This document shows positions 35,989 through 46,147 of a stretch of DNA of 64,000 nucleotides, in pieces. Under the pieces are notes generated by a model. The model ran no database searches and was not told the origin of the DNA. It saw only the letters and a list, made by a program, of their open reading frames with translations. Position 1 is the first letter of the stretch. Every line of letters begins with the position of its first letter. This DNA comes from G965230065 sp965230065 (lineage in GTDB: Bacteria; Bacteroidota; Bacteroidia; Cytophagales; Cyclobacteriaceae): positions 930,001-994,000 of the forward strand of contig OZ245942.1 of NCBI GenBank assembly GCA_965230065.1, in the 5' to 3' direction. The translations under genes and the position numbers were made by a program.

Positions 35989-37701
35989 CTACCAACCCGC
36001 GTTTTGTTCCAGATTGCTAAACTTTACGGTTTCTGATTGCGGAATTGGCCCGTAAATGGCTCTTTGTCCATATTGCCGGATTTCCACATCAATAAAGTTG
36101 AAACTATCACCTCTGAACAATACGCCATCAATATTTTCATTCAGGTCCAGTTCCCAGCGCCGCATGTCCCAGAAGCGGTGGCCTTCAAAGCAAAGTTCCA
36201 GCCTGCGCTCATTGCGAATAAGCTCCCGCATAGCCTCTTTTGAGTTGACAGATGCCAGGTAGTTATCAGGTTGTGCAATACCAGCACGCTCACGAATGGC
36301 AGCAATTACCTGGCGTGTGCTCATGCCTCCCACCATATGGTCGGGTCCACCAATTTCGTTGGCAGCTTCGGCAAATACCAGGAAAATGTCGGTATAACGA
36401 AGATAGATATTGGAACGCTCCTGGCCGGTGGTGGTTCCATCCGAACTGATTGTAACATCAGGGCGCAGTAGTTTTTTGAGGTAATAACCCGAACGGGTTG
36501 ATTTCTGAGGGATAGAATCTACCCGATCGATACCGGCACCTACGCCTGTGTAAACCGTATTTCCGCCAATTTCATTGCCATTGTACAGGATAAACTCGGC
36601 TAATCGTGGGTCCCTGCCGGCAAAAGGGTCGTTGGCATCATACCCTGAAGCAGGATCTGAAATAGGATATCCGTTAGCCATTGGGAAGGCATCTACCAGG
36701 TTTTGGGAAGGGTTTACCCTGCCATCCCCATTGAGTGAAGGCGGAAACTGGTTTACTTCCACCCAGGCCGAATTGTACACAGAATTTCTCCAGATGATCT
36801 CGCTCAGGAACTTATCAGAGTCTTCGTCATAAAACACTAGCCCTCCGGGGTCCAGCCCTGCTACGCCACCAATATCGTTGATAAGTGCTGCTGAAATTTC
36901 TGCTGCCTTCTCGTAATGTCCGCCACTTCCGTTAAAAAAGGCCGGGCTGGCAGCTAACAACTCCAGCTTGGATTGAAAACCCTTGATAATACGCCCACTG
37001 ATGCGCAGGTTGTTGTTCGCGCCGAATACAAACCTGTACGAGTCAGCATCAAACTCCTGATAAGCCGGAGGGATTTCAGCATCATCAGAATAATCCATAG
37101 GCAGGTAGGTCAGGGCCTCTTCAAAATCGGCATTGATGGCCTCCACCGATGCTTCAAAGCTTAGGCGGGGCACGTTAAAATTCCCGTCAGATTCCACAAA
37201 TTCAGAAAAATAGGGAATCCCCAGCAACTCACCCGACTGCCCTTTGCCGGCATGGGCCTGCAAAATGTAATAATGGTGTAACGCCCGCAATGCCAAAGCT
37301 TCCCCACGCATCCGCATCTCGAACAAGGTGTTTATCTCCTCATCCCTTTTCCACTGCACATTTTCTATCGTAGGAATAAACTTATTGATGTAAAAGATGG
37401 CTTCAAAATTACCCCAACGGCTGGCCGGGCTATACTGGGCCGACCATTCTCCAACTGCCATTCTTCTGTAGCCGTCATTTAAATTATTAGTTACGGCATC
37501 ATCAGTACCTACTTCCGTAAATTGATATTGGTTAATCAGGCTTTGGTAGGCATTCAACAATACCCCTTCTGCAAAAGCAGGATCGTAATTAACACGATCT
37601 GCGCCCAGCAGGTTTTCATCAACCGGCTCAAGCAGGGTGTCACAGCCCAGTACACCGGCTGTCAAACCCAAAATAATTACATATTTATATATCTTATTCA
37701 T
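35989..37701 (-). CDS. SusD/RagB-family lipoprotein, second pair of locus C
   Basis: The protein is 570 residues from the ATG at 37701 (an in-frame TTG at 37710 is less likely), with the lipobox GVLGC (Cys20). Family signatures are LRYTDIFLVFAEAANEIGG, RRLELCFEGHRFWDMRR and IYGPIPQSETVKFSNLEQN, and it ends in GW as many SusDs do. It begins 18 bp after its SusC partner stops. It belongs to the longer SusD subgroup that accompanies DUF1735-type lipoproteins. Confidence 0.93.
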   Translation of the reverse strand: MNKIYKYVIILGLTAGVLGCDTLLEPVDENLLGADRVNYDPAFAEGVLLNAYQSLINQYQFTEVGTDDAVTNNLNDGYRRMAVGEWSAQYSPASRWGNFEAIFYINKFIPTIENVQWKRDEEINTLFEMRMRGEALALRALHHYYILQAHAGKGQSGELLGIPYFSEFVESDGNFNVPRLSFEASVEAINADFEEALTYLPMDYSDDAEIPPAYQEFDADSYRFVFGANNNLRISGRIIKGFQSKLELLAASPAFFNGSGGHYEKAAEISAALINDIGGVAGLDPGGLVFYDEDSDKFLSEIIWRNSVYNSAWVEVNQFPPSLNGDGRVNPSQNLVDAFPMANGYPISDPASGYDANDPFAGRDPRLAEFILYNGNEIGGNTVYTGVGAGIDRVDSIPQKSTRSGYYLKKLLRPDVTISSDGTTTGQERSNIYLRYTDIFLVFAEAANEIGGPDHMVGGMSTRQVIAAIRERAGIAQPDNYLASVNSKEAMRELIRNERRLELCFEGHRFWDMRRWELDLNENIDGVLFRGDSFNFIDVEIRQYGQRAIYGPIPQSETVKFSNLEQNAGW

Positions 37702-37719
37702 GTCTTTCAAAGATTTAGG

Positions 37720-40569
37720 TTAAAACTTAGCCCTCAGGCCCAGCGAATACGTTCGGTACGAAGGCTCTGAACCCAGACTCAACTGTCGTTCCCTGCTGTT
37801 TTCAGCAATCAGGAGAAGGTTTGAGCCGGCAGCATATACGCTCAGTCCTTTCATATTGATGTTGTTTACCCATTTCTGAGGAAGCTGATAAGTTAACTGT
37901 GCCCTGCTGATACTAAAAGATGCGCCTTCATACATCCAGAAAGTGGAAGTCCTGAAGTTGTGGTTGTTTTGTTGGGAAGAAAGGCGTGGGTAAGTCGCCG
38001 TTGCGGCGGTTTCTTCCGTCCAGCGGTTTCGAACCACTTCCGAGTACTTGTCATCTCCGTCTACCCAGTAGTAATTCCCGCTCAACATACGCTGGTAACC
38101 GGTAGTGGCGATCCCCAGCACAAACAGACTTAGCCCCTTGTATTCAAACCGCATATTGGTACCAAATACCCAGGGGGGTGCCCATTTTCCAATGTTCACC
38201 TGGTCTTGTTGGTTTACAATCCCGTCGTTGTTCTGGTCAATGTATTTAATATCGCCGGGTTGCACCTCCCCGAAGGCAGGCACGGCCAATCCATCATTTA
38301 AAGAGCCGTCTTCATTAAAATCATTGGCAGTATAAAAGCCCTGGTCTTCCAGCCCCCAGATAATATCGATGGGCAAGCCTTCGCGGTACTGGTACTGATC
38401 GGTATATTTTTCATCCACCCTTATGCGCTCGGTAGTGGTGTACATCACCTGGGCACCAATATCTGCACGCACCGGGCCAAAGTTATCTGTGTAGTTGATG
38501 CCCAACTCAAATCCTTTGTAGCGATCCTGGTTATAGTTGCTAAAAGGCATGAAATCAGAATAATAAGAAGGATACTGGTTGTTGAGCTTGGTTACCTGGT
38601 TGTCAATATCAGACTGGAACACGTTCATTTCTACCCATAGCCTGTTGAAAAGCGCGGCTTCAAAACCGAGGTTGAGGTCTTTGCGCTGCTCAAAGGTGAA
38701 GTCATCGTTCCGGCCCTGGAGTATTCTGGTAGACTGGTTACTAAACCCATCAGCCCAGCTATATCCACCTCCGTTTTGTTCATAAATTTCCCGGTACATA
38801 AAATAATTGCTGATGCCTATATCAGTATTAATAATACCTGCCGATGCTCTCAGTTTGAGGTAATTGAGCCATGATGAATTTTGCAAAAAGCTCTCTTCGC
38901 TCAATATATAGGCCAGCCCCAGGGTAGGAGAAAATTTACCCCGGTTGCCTTCGGGTAGTTTTACAGAATTCACATACGCAGAGCTAAAGTCAACCAGGAG
39001 TTTGTTATCATAGCTATAAGACATTTGCAAGGCCAGGTGCGCGTTTTTGGCAGGCTGCTTTTGGGCCCTTACATGCATGCTGTTGGCAAAACCTATGAAG
39101 GAAGCGTTAAAACCATGCTTTTCTGAAAATTGCTTCTCATAATTAAGCATGCCGTAAAACCCGTACCGCGTCAAAAAATTCCGGGTATTGGCATTTTCGG
39201 TCTGGTCTTTTTGGTCCTGTTCTCCCAGCCTGTTGAGTGCCACGATGGTATCATTGCTCCATGTAGGCTCATATATTGAGTACTGATTGTTAATCGACTG
39301 GGAGTAAATGTTGTAAAAGTCGAAGCTGACATATGTTTTGGCTGACAAGCCTTCGGCCAGCATGCTCAGGTCAAAATCTATGGCATTGTTAAACTGGGTA
39401 ACCCGTGTAATATCTTCTCGGTACCCTGCGGCCAGTACATCGGCTACCGGCGTATTATTTTGAAAAGCCTGCGATCCTCCCAAAAGATAACCCCCATTGT
39501 AGATATTAGCCGCTTCCACCTGCCCTGCCAGTTCGGAATTTCCGGCAGTATCTATCATGGAAACCGGCAACAATGGAGAAAACGTATATGGTTTCCGGTT
39601 GTGGCCCGCCGCGTATAAGTTTGAATGAGCATTTTTGTCTGAGGCGAAGATAGATGCCACATCCAGGCTGCTCGATATAAAGTTATTCACCTTAAAATCA
39701 ATATTTCCCCGCACATTAAAGCGGTTATAGCCCCTGTTTGCCTCGGGATTAAGCTTTGCAATGGAACCTGAGCCGTTGTACCCCAGGTTTACATAATACT
39801 GGGTATTGTCATTTCCCCCTGAGAATTCGGCCAAAGCGTTCACATAATTGGTGTACGACTTTTGGTATTCGCCGGAGTAAAAATCCACATTGGGGTATTT
39901 ATAAGGGTTGGAACCATTCCGGTAGTTATTGATTTGCTCCATGGAAAACGCAGAATCCAGCCCATCGTTGAGCCGCGCTTCATTGAACATCTCCATGTAT
40001 TCGGCCGAGCCCAGGTAGTTGGGCATGGAAATAGGATCCCGCAAACCATAGTTTACAATCACATTGGCTTCGCGCTGGTTTCCTTTCCCCCGCTTTGTGG
40101 TTACCACAATGACCCCGTTTTTTCCCATAGCACCATACTGGGCCACGGCATTGGCATCTTTCAGCACCGTAATTTCCTCTATTTCTTCAGAGTTCAAGAT
40201 ATCAATAAAACGGCCGGGGATACCATCTACCACGATAAGGGCATTGCCCAATCCGCGAATGTTATCGCTGCCATACAATCCGGTAACGCGGCCGATGAGT
40301 GCATCCCGAACCCGCTGACTGTTGTCATACTCCAGGTAGTTATCGGGGCGCACGGAAGAAACCGCGCCTACGATGTCTTTTTTGCTTTTTTTATTGAAGC
40401 CCAGGTCAATGGTGTCTTCTTTGATGAGGGTGCGCACATCGAGCTTCTCTACCATTACGGTAGACTCCACCTCACCTACTTCTTCCTGCCCATAAGCCAG
40501 GGAAGCCAGGCAAAGCATGTATATACATCCCAAAAGGAATGATTTTTTAAATATATATGAATGTTTCAT
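37720..40569 (-). CDS. Short SusC-like TonB-dependent transporter lacking STN and regulatory domains
   Basis: The protein is 949 residues, about 150-250 shorter than the other four transporters here. After the signal peptide (ending SLAYGQ) there is neither an STN domain nor the carboxypeptidase-like repeat; a 70-residue linker leads straight to the plug (IRGLGNALIVVDGIPGRFIDIL, ITVLKDANAVAQYGAMGKNG). The barrel ends in SLGLRAKF. Without STN it cannot signal to FecR by the usual route, so it is probably a passive partner under control of the sigma/FecR pair upstream in locus C. Substrate unknown. Confidence 0.92.
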   Translation of the reverse strand: MKHSYIFKKSFLLGCIYMLCLASLAYGQEEVGEVESTVMVEKLDVRTLIKEDTIDLGFNKKSKKDIVGAVSSVRPDNYLEYDNSQRVRDALIGRVTGLYGSDNIRGLGNALIVVDGIPGRFIDILNSEEIEEITVLKDANAVAQYGAMGKNGVIVVTTKRGKGNQREANVIVNYGLRDPISMPNYLGSAEYMEMFNEARLNDGLDSAFSMEQINNYRNGSNPYKYPNVDFYSGEYQKSYTNYVNALAEFSGGNDNTQYYVNLGYNGSGSIAKLNPEANRGYNRFNVRGNIDFKVNNFISSSLDVASIFASDKNAHSNLYAAGHNRKPYTFSPLLPVSMIDTAGNSELAGQVEAANIYNGGYLLGGSQAFQNNTPVADVLAAGYREDITRVTQFNNAIDFDLSMLAEGLSAKTYVSFDFYNIYSQSINNQYSIYEPTWSNDTIVALNRLGEQDQKDQTENANTRNFLTRYGFYGMLNYEKQFSEKHGFNASFIGFANSMHVRAQKQPAKNAHLALQMSYSYDNKLLVDFSSAYVNSVKLPEGNRGKFSPTLGLAYILSEESFLQNSSWLNYLKLRASAGIINTDIGISNYFMYREIYEQNGGGYSWADGFSNQSTRILQGRNDDFTFEQRKDLNLGFEAALFNRLWVEMNVFQSDIDNQVTKLNNQYPSYYSDFMPFSNYNQDRYKGFELGINYTDNFGPVRADIGAQVMYTTTERIRVDEKYTDQYQYREGLPIDIIWGLEDQGFYTANDFNEDGSLNDGLAVPAFGEVQPGDIKYIDQNNDGIVNQQDQVNIGKWAPPWVFGTNMRFEYKGLSLFVLGIATTGYQRMLSGNYYWVDGDDKYSEVVRNRWTEETAATATYPRLSSQQNNHNFRTSTFWMYEGASFSISRAQLTYQLPQKWVNNINMKGLSVYAAGSNLLLIAENSRERQLSLGSEPSYRTYSLGLRAKF

Positions 40570-40601
40570 AATTGAGTTTCTCTAATATTTTACAAAAAAC
40601 A

Positions 40602-40646
40602 GATTACCATCCGGGGGATTACCATCCAGGGGATTACCATCCAGGG
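40602..40646. repeat. Three 15-bp tandem repeats across a SusD stop codon
   Basis: Units at 40602-40616, 40617-40631 and 40632-40646 share the core GATTACCATCCAGGG (one substitution in the outermost copy). Read on the minus strand each unit encodes Pro-Gly-Trp-stop in the same frame. Only the first copy met by the ribosome is used; the other two lie in the 3' untranslated region. Confidence 0.85.
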
Positions 40647-42451
40647 TTCTGCTCAAATCCTTCGTACAACTCGGTATCATTCTGTGGAAATGGCAACCAG
40701 TAATGTTTCTCGGTAAACACTTTGGTACGGATAACCTCTTCATTAAAGTAAGTATGGCCTTCATCGAAGCGGATGCCTGTTTTCTCTTTGTATTTATCCA
40801 ACTCGCCCAGGCGCCACCTTCTCAGGTCCATCCACCGGTGGCCTTCCCAGCTAAGCTCCACGGCACGTTCACGGCGGATTTCATCCATGAATTTTTTGTT
40901 ATCACCAACAAACTGCACCGGTGCTACCCCTGCCCGGCTTCTCAGGGCATTGATGGCCTGCTCGGCTGACATGGGATAAGAAGCAGGTGCCTGTTGTGCA
41001 CCATATGCTGCATGAGCTGCCTCGGCATACATCAGATACACATCGGTAAGGCGCATGTGCAGCCTGAACGGCAGGTAATTCCCAATTTTATTATCATACC
41101 AATTGAAAGAAAGGCCGTACCATTTTTTACACACATAGCCTGTGCGGGTACCTAAGTCAACCGCTGGGTAGCGGTGGCTACCCCCGTCGTAAAACTGGGC
41201 GTAACGGTGCTTTTCGTTATCGCCACTGGCTGCACCCAGGTTTTCTACCATCTGGTCGCCGTCTAAAAACACCCATCGGTAAAGCCGGGGATCACGGCCT
41301 TCCCATGGATTGGCAGGGTCGTAATTGGGGCTGTCTTCGGTAGACAAGCCATCGGCCATGCCAAAATTATAATGGATATAGTTATGCGTAGGAAACTGCG
41401 TGTCGCGTTGCTCACAATGTGTGCCTATTTGGAAAGCCTGTGCCAAAAAGCGGGGAAACCAACCGGTATCGCCTGACTGGCTGAAGATAAACTCGGTGCT
41501 TCCGGGATAAATATAGCCGGTAGTTCCGCTAAATGAATAGAAAACATCATCGTAGTTTTCCCAACTGGCCAGTTGGTAGCGTCCTGCGTCTTCCAGCTTC
41601 AGTACTTCGGCAAAGGCATCAGCTGCCATTTGGCTAAGTTCCTTATCATATTCATAAGGATCTGTCGCCTCTATCATGAGCGGGCTGGCGGCAAACAAAA
41701 GGTTTTTCCCTTTGAAAGCCCAGGCAGCCCCTTTGGTAGCCCTGAACTGGTTAGCACCTTGCGTTTTTTGTCCGGCCGGATGCTCGTCCCAGTTGGTGGG
41801 CAACAATTGAGCGGCTTTCTCAAAATCGGCATCAATGGCCAGGGCCGTTTCCTGAAAAGTATCGGGCCGGGGCAGTTTGAAATCGTCAGAACTCAAAGGG
41901 CGGTCAATGTAAGGGATACGCCCCCAGAACTTCATGATTTCGTGGTGGAAAAACCCACGGAAGAAATACGCCTGCCCCAAAATCACATCCTTTTCTTCCT
42001 GGGTGGCATCCACCATCAGATCGATATTCTCAATAGCAAGATTGGCCTTTCGGATGCCGGCCCAGCTACTTTGCCAGATACCAGCACGGTTAAAAGGCAG
42101 GTCGTCATTCGTATTAGTATTCTCATTGTAGAAAATTGAACCAATACCATTGCCCCCTGTGCTGATCCAGTTCCAGTACCTTCCCTGGTCAATGCGGTAA
42201 TCGAACTGCCAGGTTTGGGTACCGATGACATCGTCGCCATAGCACATGTAGCTCTGCCAGTGGGTGGCCGTACCGTAGTTCACCACCATGGCATACATTT
42301 CTTCTACAAAACCCTGGGCGTTGTTGAAATTCTTAAAAACTTCTTCAACGTTCAGGTCTGTTTCTATGGTTTTATCCAGATATTCCTCGCATGAAGATGC
42401 AACCAGCATAAAGCACACGAGTGAGAGTATTTTTATATAGCACTTATTCAT
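40634..42451 (-). CDS. SusD/RagB-family lipoprotein, first pair of locus C
   Basis: This 605-residue surface lipoprotein has the lipobox MLVASSC followed by EEYLDKTIETDLN. RagB/SusD landmarks include RLTDVYLMYAEAAHAAYG, RAVELSWEGHRWMDLRRW and the ending YWLPFPQNDTELYEGFEQN. It is long for the family and rich in Trp and Tyr, as in SusDs that bind complex glycans. The stop codon lies in a 15-bp tandem repeat. It follows the STN-type SusC gene by 12 bp. Confidence 0.93.
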   Translation of the reverse strand: MNKCYIKILSLVCFMLVASSCEEYLDKTIETDLNVEEVFKNFNNAQGFVEEMYAMVVNYGTATHWQSYMCYGDDVIGTQTWQFDYRIDQGRYWNWISTGGNGIGSIFYNENTNTNDDLPFNRAGIWQSSWAGIRKANLAIENIDLMVDATQEEKDVILGQAYFFRGFFHHEIMKFWGRIPYIDRPLSSDDFKLPRPDTFQETALAIDADFEKAAQLLPTNWDEHPAGQKTQGANQFRATKGAAWAFKGKNLLFAASPLMIEATDPYEYDKELSQMAADAFAEVLKLEDAGRYQLASWENYDDVFYSFSGTTGYIYPGSTEFIFSQSGDTGWFPRFLAQAFQIGTHCEQRDTQFPTHNYIHYNFGMADGLSTEDSPNYDPANPWEGRDPRLYRWVFLDGDQMVENLGAASGDNEKHRYAQFYDGGSHRYPAVDLGTRTGYVCKKWYGLSFNWYDNKIGNYLPFRLHMRLTDVYLMYAEAAHAAYGAQQAPASYPMSAEQAINALRSRAGVAPVQFVGDNKKFMDEIRRERAVELSWEGHRWMDLRRWRLGELDKYKEKTGIRFDEGHTYFNEEVIRTKVFTEKHYWLPFPQNDTELYEGFEQNPGW

Positions 42452-42463
42452 AGCTTCCCTTCT

Positions 42464-45400
42464 TTAGAAATTAACATTTATTCCAACATTCAACCGCTTA
42501 AAAGTAGGGTAATCGCCCCGCACACGGGCCTCATTGCTACTTCGGTTACTTTCCCGGTCATCGGGCAGGTGCGACCATAGGAAAAGGTTGTTACCGTTGA
42601 TAAAAACTTTGTAGGTAGAATCTCCCTGTCCTTTGAAGTTGTAGGCCAGTTCTATGTTTTTCAGGCGTACAAAAGAGGCGTCAAAATAGTTGCGGTAACC
42701 ATCGGAGGAAGCACCACCTTTCCAGCTCGGCAGTATGATATCGCTTCCGGGATTATCCACTGTCCAATACCCGGTATTGTGTTCAAAAAACAAGGGAGTA
42801 TTTTTATGAAAATCCCACACGGTATGTTCTTTGGTGGCATTGTATACTCCGTAAAACTGCACCATGAATGAAAAGCCACGGTAATCGATGCCCCCGGTGA
42901 AGTTCCAGGTGTTTTGCGGACGCACCGGATAACCATAAGGGGCACGGTCGGTATTGCCATCATGAATACCATCCGAGTTAAAGTCAATCATGTTATAATA
43001 TCCCGGACGGCGGTACTGCATATCGTTGGATAATGGAACGGAAGCATATACGTCATCCCAGGTAGTCATGAGTTCCCCATTAACAGAGCGTTTGTTCAGA
43101 CCAATGGGAAAGCCCTCTGTTTTCAGGTGAGGGGCTTTTAGCTCCGGCTCTTCCCTGTACAGAATTTCATCTTTTGCCTGGGTAAAGGCTACGTTAGACC
43201 ACAGTTTTAATTGAGGGTTAATATAATGGTTAAAACCTATGGCCACTTCATATCCGCTTACACGGGTCCGGCCTATATTGAGGTCAGGGGCATTAAAGCC
43301 AAGGAAAGAAGGCACACTCCTATCTTGTCCCTCAACGATAATCTCATTTCGTTCTTCGGTAAAAAAGTCAAGGTCTACCGTGAACATATTGTTCAACACG
43401 GCAAGCTCAAGGCCGATATCCGCTTTGGTAGAAGTTTCCCAGTGCAAGTCAGGGTTGCCAATCACGTCTTCTTTGTAATAGATATAAGGCGACCTTCCTG
43501 CCCAGGGGTTTGAGTTGTTCATGTAGGCAGCTCCGCCCGAAGCCCATTGAGAAACGTATCCCCAGCGCCCGGCCACGTTATCATCCCCTACTTGCCCGTA
43601 GGAACCGCGTATTTTCAGCATATCCAGCCAGCCTGCGGTCTCCATAAAGGGTTCGTTAGAAATCATCCAGCCTACTGCCGCTGAAGGGAACAACTCAAAA
43701 CGATAATCGGGTCCGAATTTTTCTGAACCGTTGTAAGCACCGTTGATATCCAGGAAATACTTTTCATCAAAATTATAGGTTATCCGTCCCACCCAGTCTT
43801 CCCGGTAGCGGGGAAACATAGAGCCTTTGGCATACTGCTCCCGGTTCATCAGTGCCAGTACGGTCACATTGTGCTTTTCGGCAAAAGTGTGGGCATAATT
43901 CAGGGAAAACTGGTAAAACAGCCGGCGTTCCAAATTCCAGTCTTCCATACTGAGACCATCATAATACCAGGGCATGAGTACGTAATCAAACTGGTTGTCG
44001 CCGGGAGGGGTGATGAAAAGTTCATCCCCATTGTCCAGATACCGCTTGTACACTACATTATCCAAACCACCGGGGTTGTTTTCCTTAATACCGCTTTCGC
44101 CCCTAAAATTATTGTCATACGCCAGGAGGGCGTTAAATTTCAGCCCTTCCAGGATGAAGTCCAGCTTTTGTTCTAACCTAAAATCAGTGTTTAACTGTAC
44201 GCGGTGCGATTTCACCGAGCCTTTGCTTGTCATCACCATCAGGGGATTGGTAGTATCCCAGTGTCCGGCCGGGTCAATACCGTATGTTCCGTCTTCGTGA
44301 ATAGGATAAAACAACGAAGGGGCCATACCATACAAACTGGCATATACCAGGCGCATATCCCCACTGCCTACTGTTTTTCGGATACCATAATACCCTGATA
44401 AGTTCACGGTAACCCGGGTAGTATTCGTAATGTCAAAGTCCACATTACTCCGGTAATTGAAGCGGTCGTAACTAAAATCGGGCGTATAGCTTCTTCCATT
44501 GTCATAGTCACCCGCATCAAAAATATCACCCACATGCTGGTAGGCCAAAGAGCCAAAATATTGGGCAAAGTCGGTTCCTCCACGCACGGAAAGGTCTACA
44601 TTGTAGTCCATGGCGAAGTCTTTCAGTACCACATCGGCCCAGTCAACATCAGGGTAGCGTTCCATCTCATACTGGTTGGCAGGATTGCGGTGTTTTTCCA
44701 TAATGCCGAGGGGGTTATAATCAGCCCAGGATTCTTCAATGGCAGGCACCTCACTCACAATCGCGTCGTTTACCACTCCCATGGCATTGTAAGCATCCAG
44801 CTTTTGGGGTACTTTAGAGGGGGTTTTAAAAGCAGAACTGGCCGAAAGCGACAACTGGGTTTTTCCTTTTTGTCCACGTTTTGTGGTAATCAGGATTACG
44901 CCATTGGCACCTTTAACCCCATACACGGCGGTAGCCGAAGCATCTTTCAATACCGAAAGCTTTTCAATATCGTTGATGTTGATATCGTTCATGCTCCGCT
45001 CAATGCCGTCTACTAAAATCAGCGGCTGTCCGCCTCCGTTCCAGGTACTCTGTCCGCGTATATATATTTCGGGGCTTTCTTCGCCGGGCATCCCTGTGGT
45101 GCTCACGGTAACCACCCCAGGTAACCTGCCAGTTAGGGCCTGGCCCACGGTACTTACCCCGCCCGATTGTTTCAACACTTCTCCGGTAGTTTGCACAATA
45201 GAACCTACCACACTTTCTTTCTTCTGCTCGCCATACCCAATTACTACAATTTCGTCAAGTGAGGTTACATCAGGCACCATGGAAATATTAATGACATCCT
45301 GTGTACCTACATTCACTTCCTGACTTTTATAGCCAATGGAGCTAAATACTAAAATAACCTCACCATCAGGCACGGCCAGGGCATAATTCCCGTCCACATC

Positions 45401-46045
45401 GGTAACAGTACCTTTGGTTGTACCTTTGATGATGATGTTGACCCCGGGCAAGCCTTCGTCATTTTCATCAGTGATTTTCCCAATGATTTTCCTTTCCAGC
45501 TTGCCTACGCCCAATGAGCCTACCCCATTGCCTGAAATCCTGGTAAACGAATCTGTTGAAGCAGAGGTACCCGTAGAAGAAAATTCAGGTGCCTTTTTTA
45601 TCATTTTAAGCACTTCGCTTTCTGCCTCTTCGTCTTTAGCCTGAATTACATAATAATTGTCATACACTTTTACATACTTCAGGTCGAAGGGCCGAAGTAT
45701 TTCCTCCAGGGTTTTTTCTATTTCCTCAGCCGAATACTTGTCGCGGGTAAAAACATCTTCGGATAACTGCACTACCTTGTCTTCTACCACTTTACTGTCA
45801 AAGGCAAACTTGATGGCATACTGGTTTCCGAATTTGTCGAGAAAACTGCGTAAAGAGTTTTTGCCCTGATCCTGGTTATTTTCTCTTTCGGTTTGGGGAT
45901 TACTGGCAATGGCCAGTTCCTGGGCATAAGCTCCCCACCCCAGGAAGCATACCAGCAATGCCGGCAATACTTTTCGTTGGCATAGCCAGAGAAAGCCATA
46001 TGCCAGGTTTGTTTTACATAGTTTTTTTGGTGAAGTTTGTTGCAT
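42464..46045 (-). CDS. SusC/RagA TonB-dependent transporter with STN domain (locus C)
   Basis: The protein is 1193 residues from the ATG at 46045 (MQQTSPKKL); an upstream in-frame ATG at 46069 would precede the signal with hydrophobic residues and is less likely. Order: signal peptide (ending GWGAYAQ), STN domain (about 65-135), carboxypeptidase-regulatory-like domain (about 182-270, IIGKITDENDEGLPGVNI), plug (IYIRGQSTWNGGGQPLILVDG), barrel ending NVGINVNF. It is the signalling transporter of locus C and is followed by a second, STN-less SusC. Confidence 0.94.
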   Translation of the reverse strand: MQQTSPKKLCKTNLAYGFLWLCQRKVLPALLVCFLGWGAYAQELAIASNPQTERENNQDQGKNSLRSFLDKFGNQYAIKFAFDSKVVEDKVVQLSEDVFTRDKYSAEEIEKTLEEILRPFDLKYVKVYDNYYVIQAKDEEAESEVLKMIKKAPEFSSTGTSASTDSFTRISGNGVGSLGVGKLERKIIGKITDENDEGLPGVNIIIKGTTKGTVTDVDGNYALAVPDGEVILVFSSIGYKSQEVNVGTQDVINISMVPDVTSLDEIVVIGYGEQKKESVVGSIVQTTGEVLKQSGGVSTVGQALTGRLPGVVTVSTTGMPGEESPEIYIRGQSTWNGGGQPLILVDGIERSMNDININDIEKLSVLKDASATAVYGVKGANGVILITTKRGQKGKTQLSLSASSAFKTPSKVPQKLDAYNAMGVVNDAIVSEVPAIEESWADYNPLGIMEKHRNPANQYEMERYPDVDWADVVLKDFAMDYNVDLSVRGGTDFAQYFGSLAYQHVGDIFDAGDYDNGRSYTPDFSYDRFNYRSNVDFDITNTTRVTVNLSGYYGIRKTVGSGDMRLVYASLYGMAPSLFYPIHEDGTYGIDPAGHWDTTNPLMVMTSKGSVKSHRVQLNTDFRLEQKLDFILEGLKFNALLAYDNNFRGESGIKENNPGGLDNVVYKRYLDNGDELFITPPGDNQFDYVLMPWYYDGLSMEDWNLERRLFYQFSLNYAHTFAEKHNVTVLALMNREQYAKGSMFPRYREDWVGRITYNFDEKYFLDINGAYNGSEKFGPDYRFELFPSAAVGWMISNEPFMETAGWLDMLKIRGSYGQVGDDNVAGRWGYVSQWASGGAAYMNNSNPWAGRSPYIYYKEDVIGNPDLHWETSTKADIGLELAVLNNMFTVDLDFFTEERNEIIVEGQDRSVPSFLGFNAPDLNIGRTRVSGYEVAIGFNHYINPQLKLWSNVAFTQAKDEILYREEPELKAPHLKTEGFPIGLNKRSVNGELMTTWDDVYASVPLSNDMQYRRPGYYNMIDFNSDGIHDGNTDRAPYGYPVRPQNTWNFTGGIDYRGFSFMVQFYGVYNATKEHTVWDFHKNTPLFFEHNTGYWTVDNPGSDIILPSWKGGASSDGYRNYFDASFVRLKNIELAYNFKGQGDSTYKVFINGNNLFLWSHLPDDRESNRSSNEARVRGDYPTFKRLNVGINVNF

Positions 46046-46079
46046 AGTCTTTAGTATTAAGATTAACAATTATTCATTG

Positions 46080-46142
46080 CTGCCAGACTTTCCTGTTTGT
46101 TCCTGATTGCCAAACCCAGAACAGCAGGTACAAGCCTGGCAG
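46080..46142 (-). other. Hairpin at the fecR-susC junction (locus C)
   Basis: CTGCCAGACTT (46080-46090) pairs with AAGCCTGGCAG (46132-46142) through one wobble pair, and inner CCTG/CAGG and GTTC/GAAC segments extend the structure. It lies between the fecR stop (46148) and the susC start (46045), with a T-run on the plus-strand side only. Confidence 0.6.
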
Positions 46143-46147
46143 TCTTT

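Noticed and set aside
39862..40542. 226-residue plus-strand frame within the short susC gene
   Set aside because: It is antisense to the conserved plug domain and has no independent support.
40582..40764. 60-residue minus-strand frame with DGNP repeats
   Set aside because: The repeats are the 15-bp tandem repeat read in another frame of the susD end; it overlaps real coding sequence.
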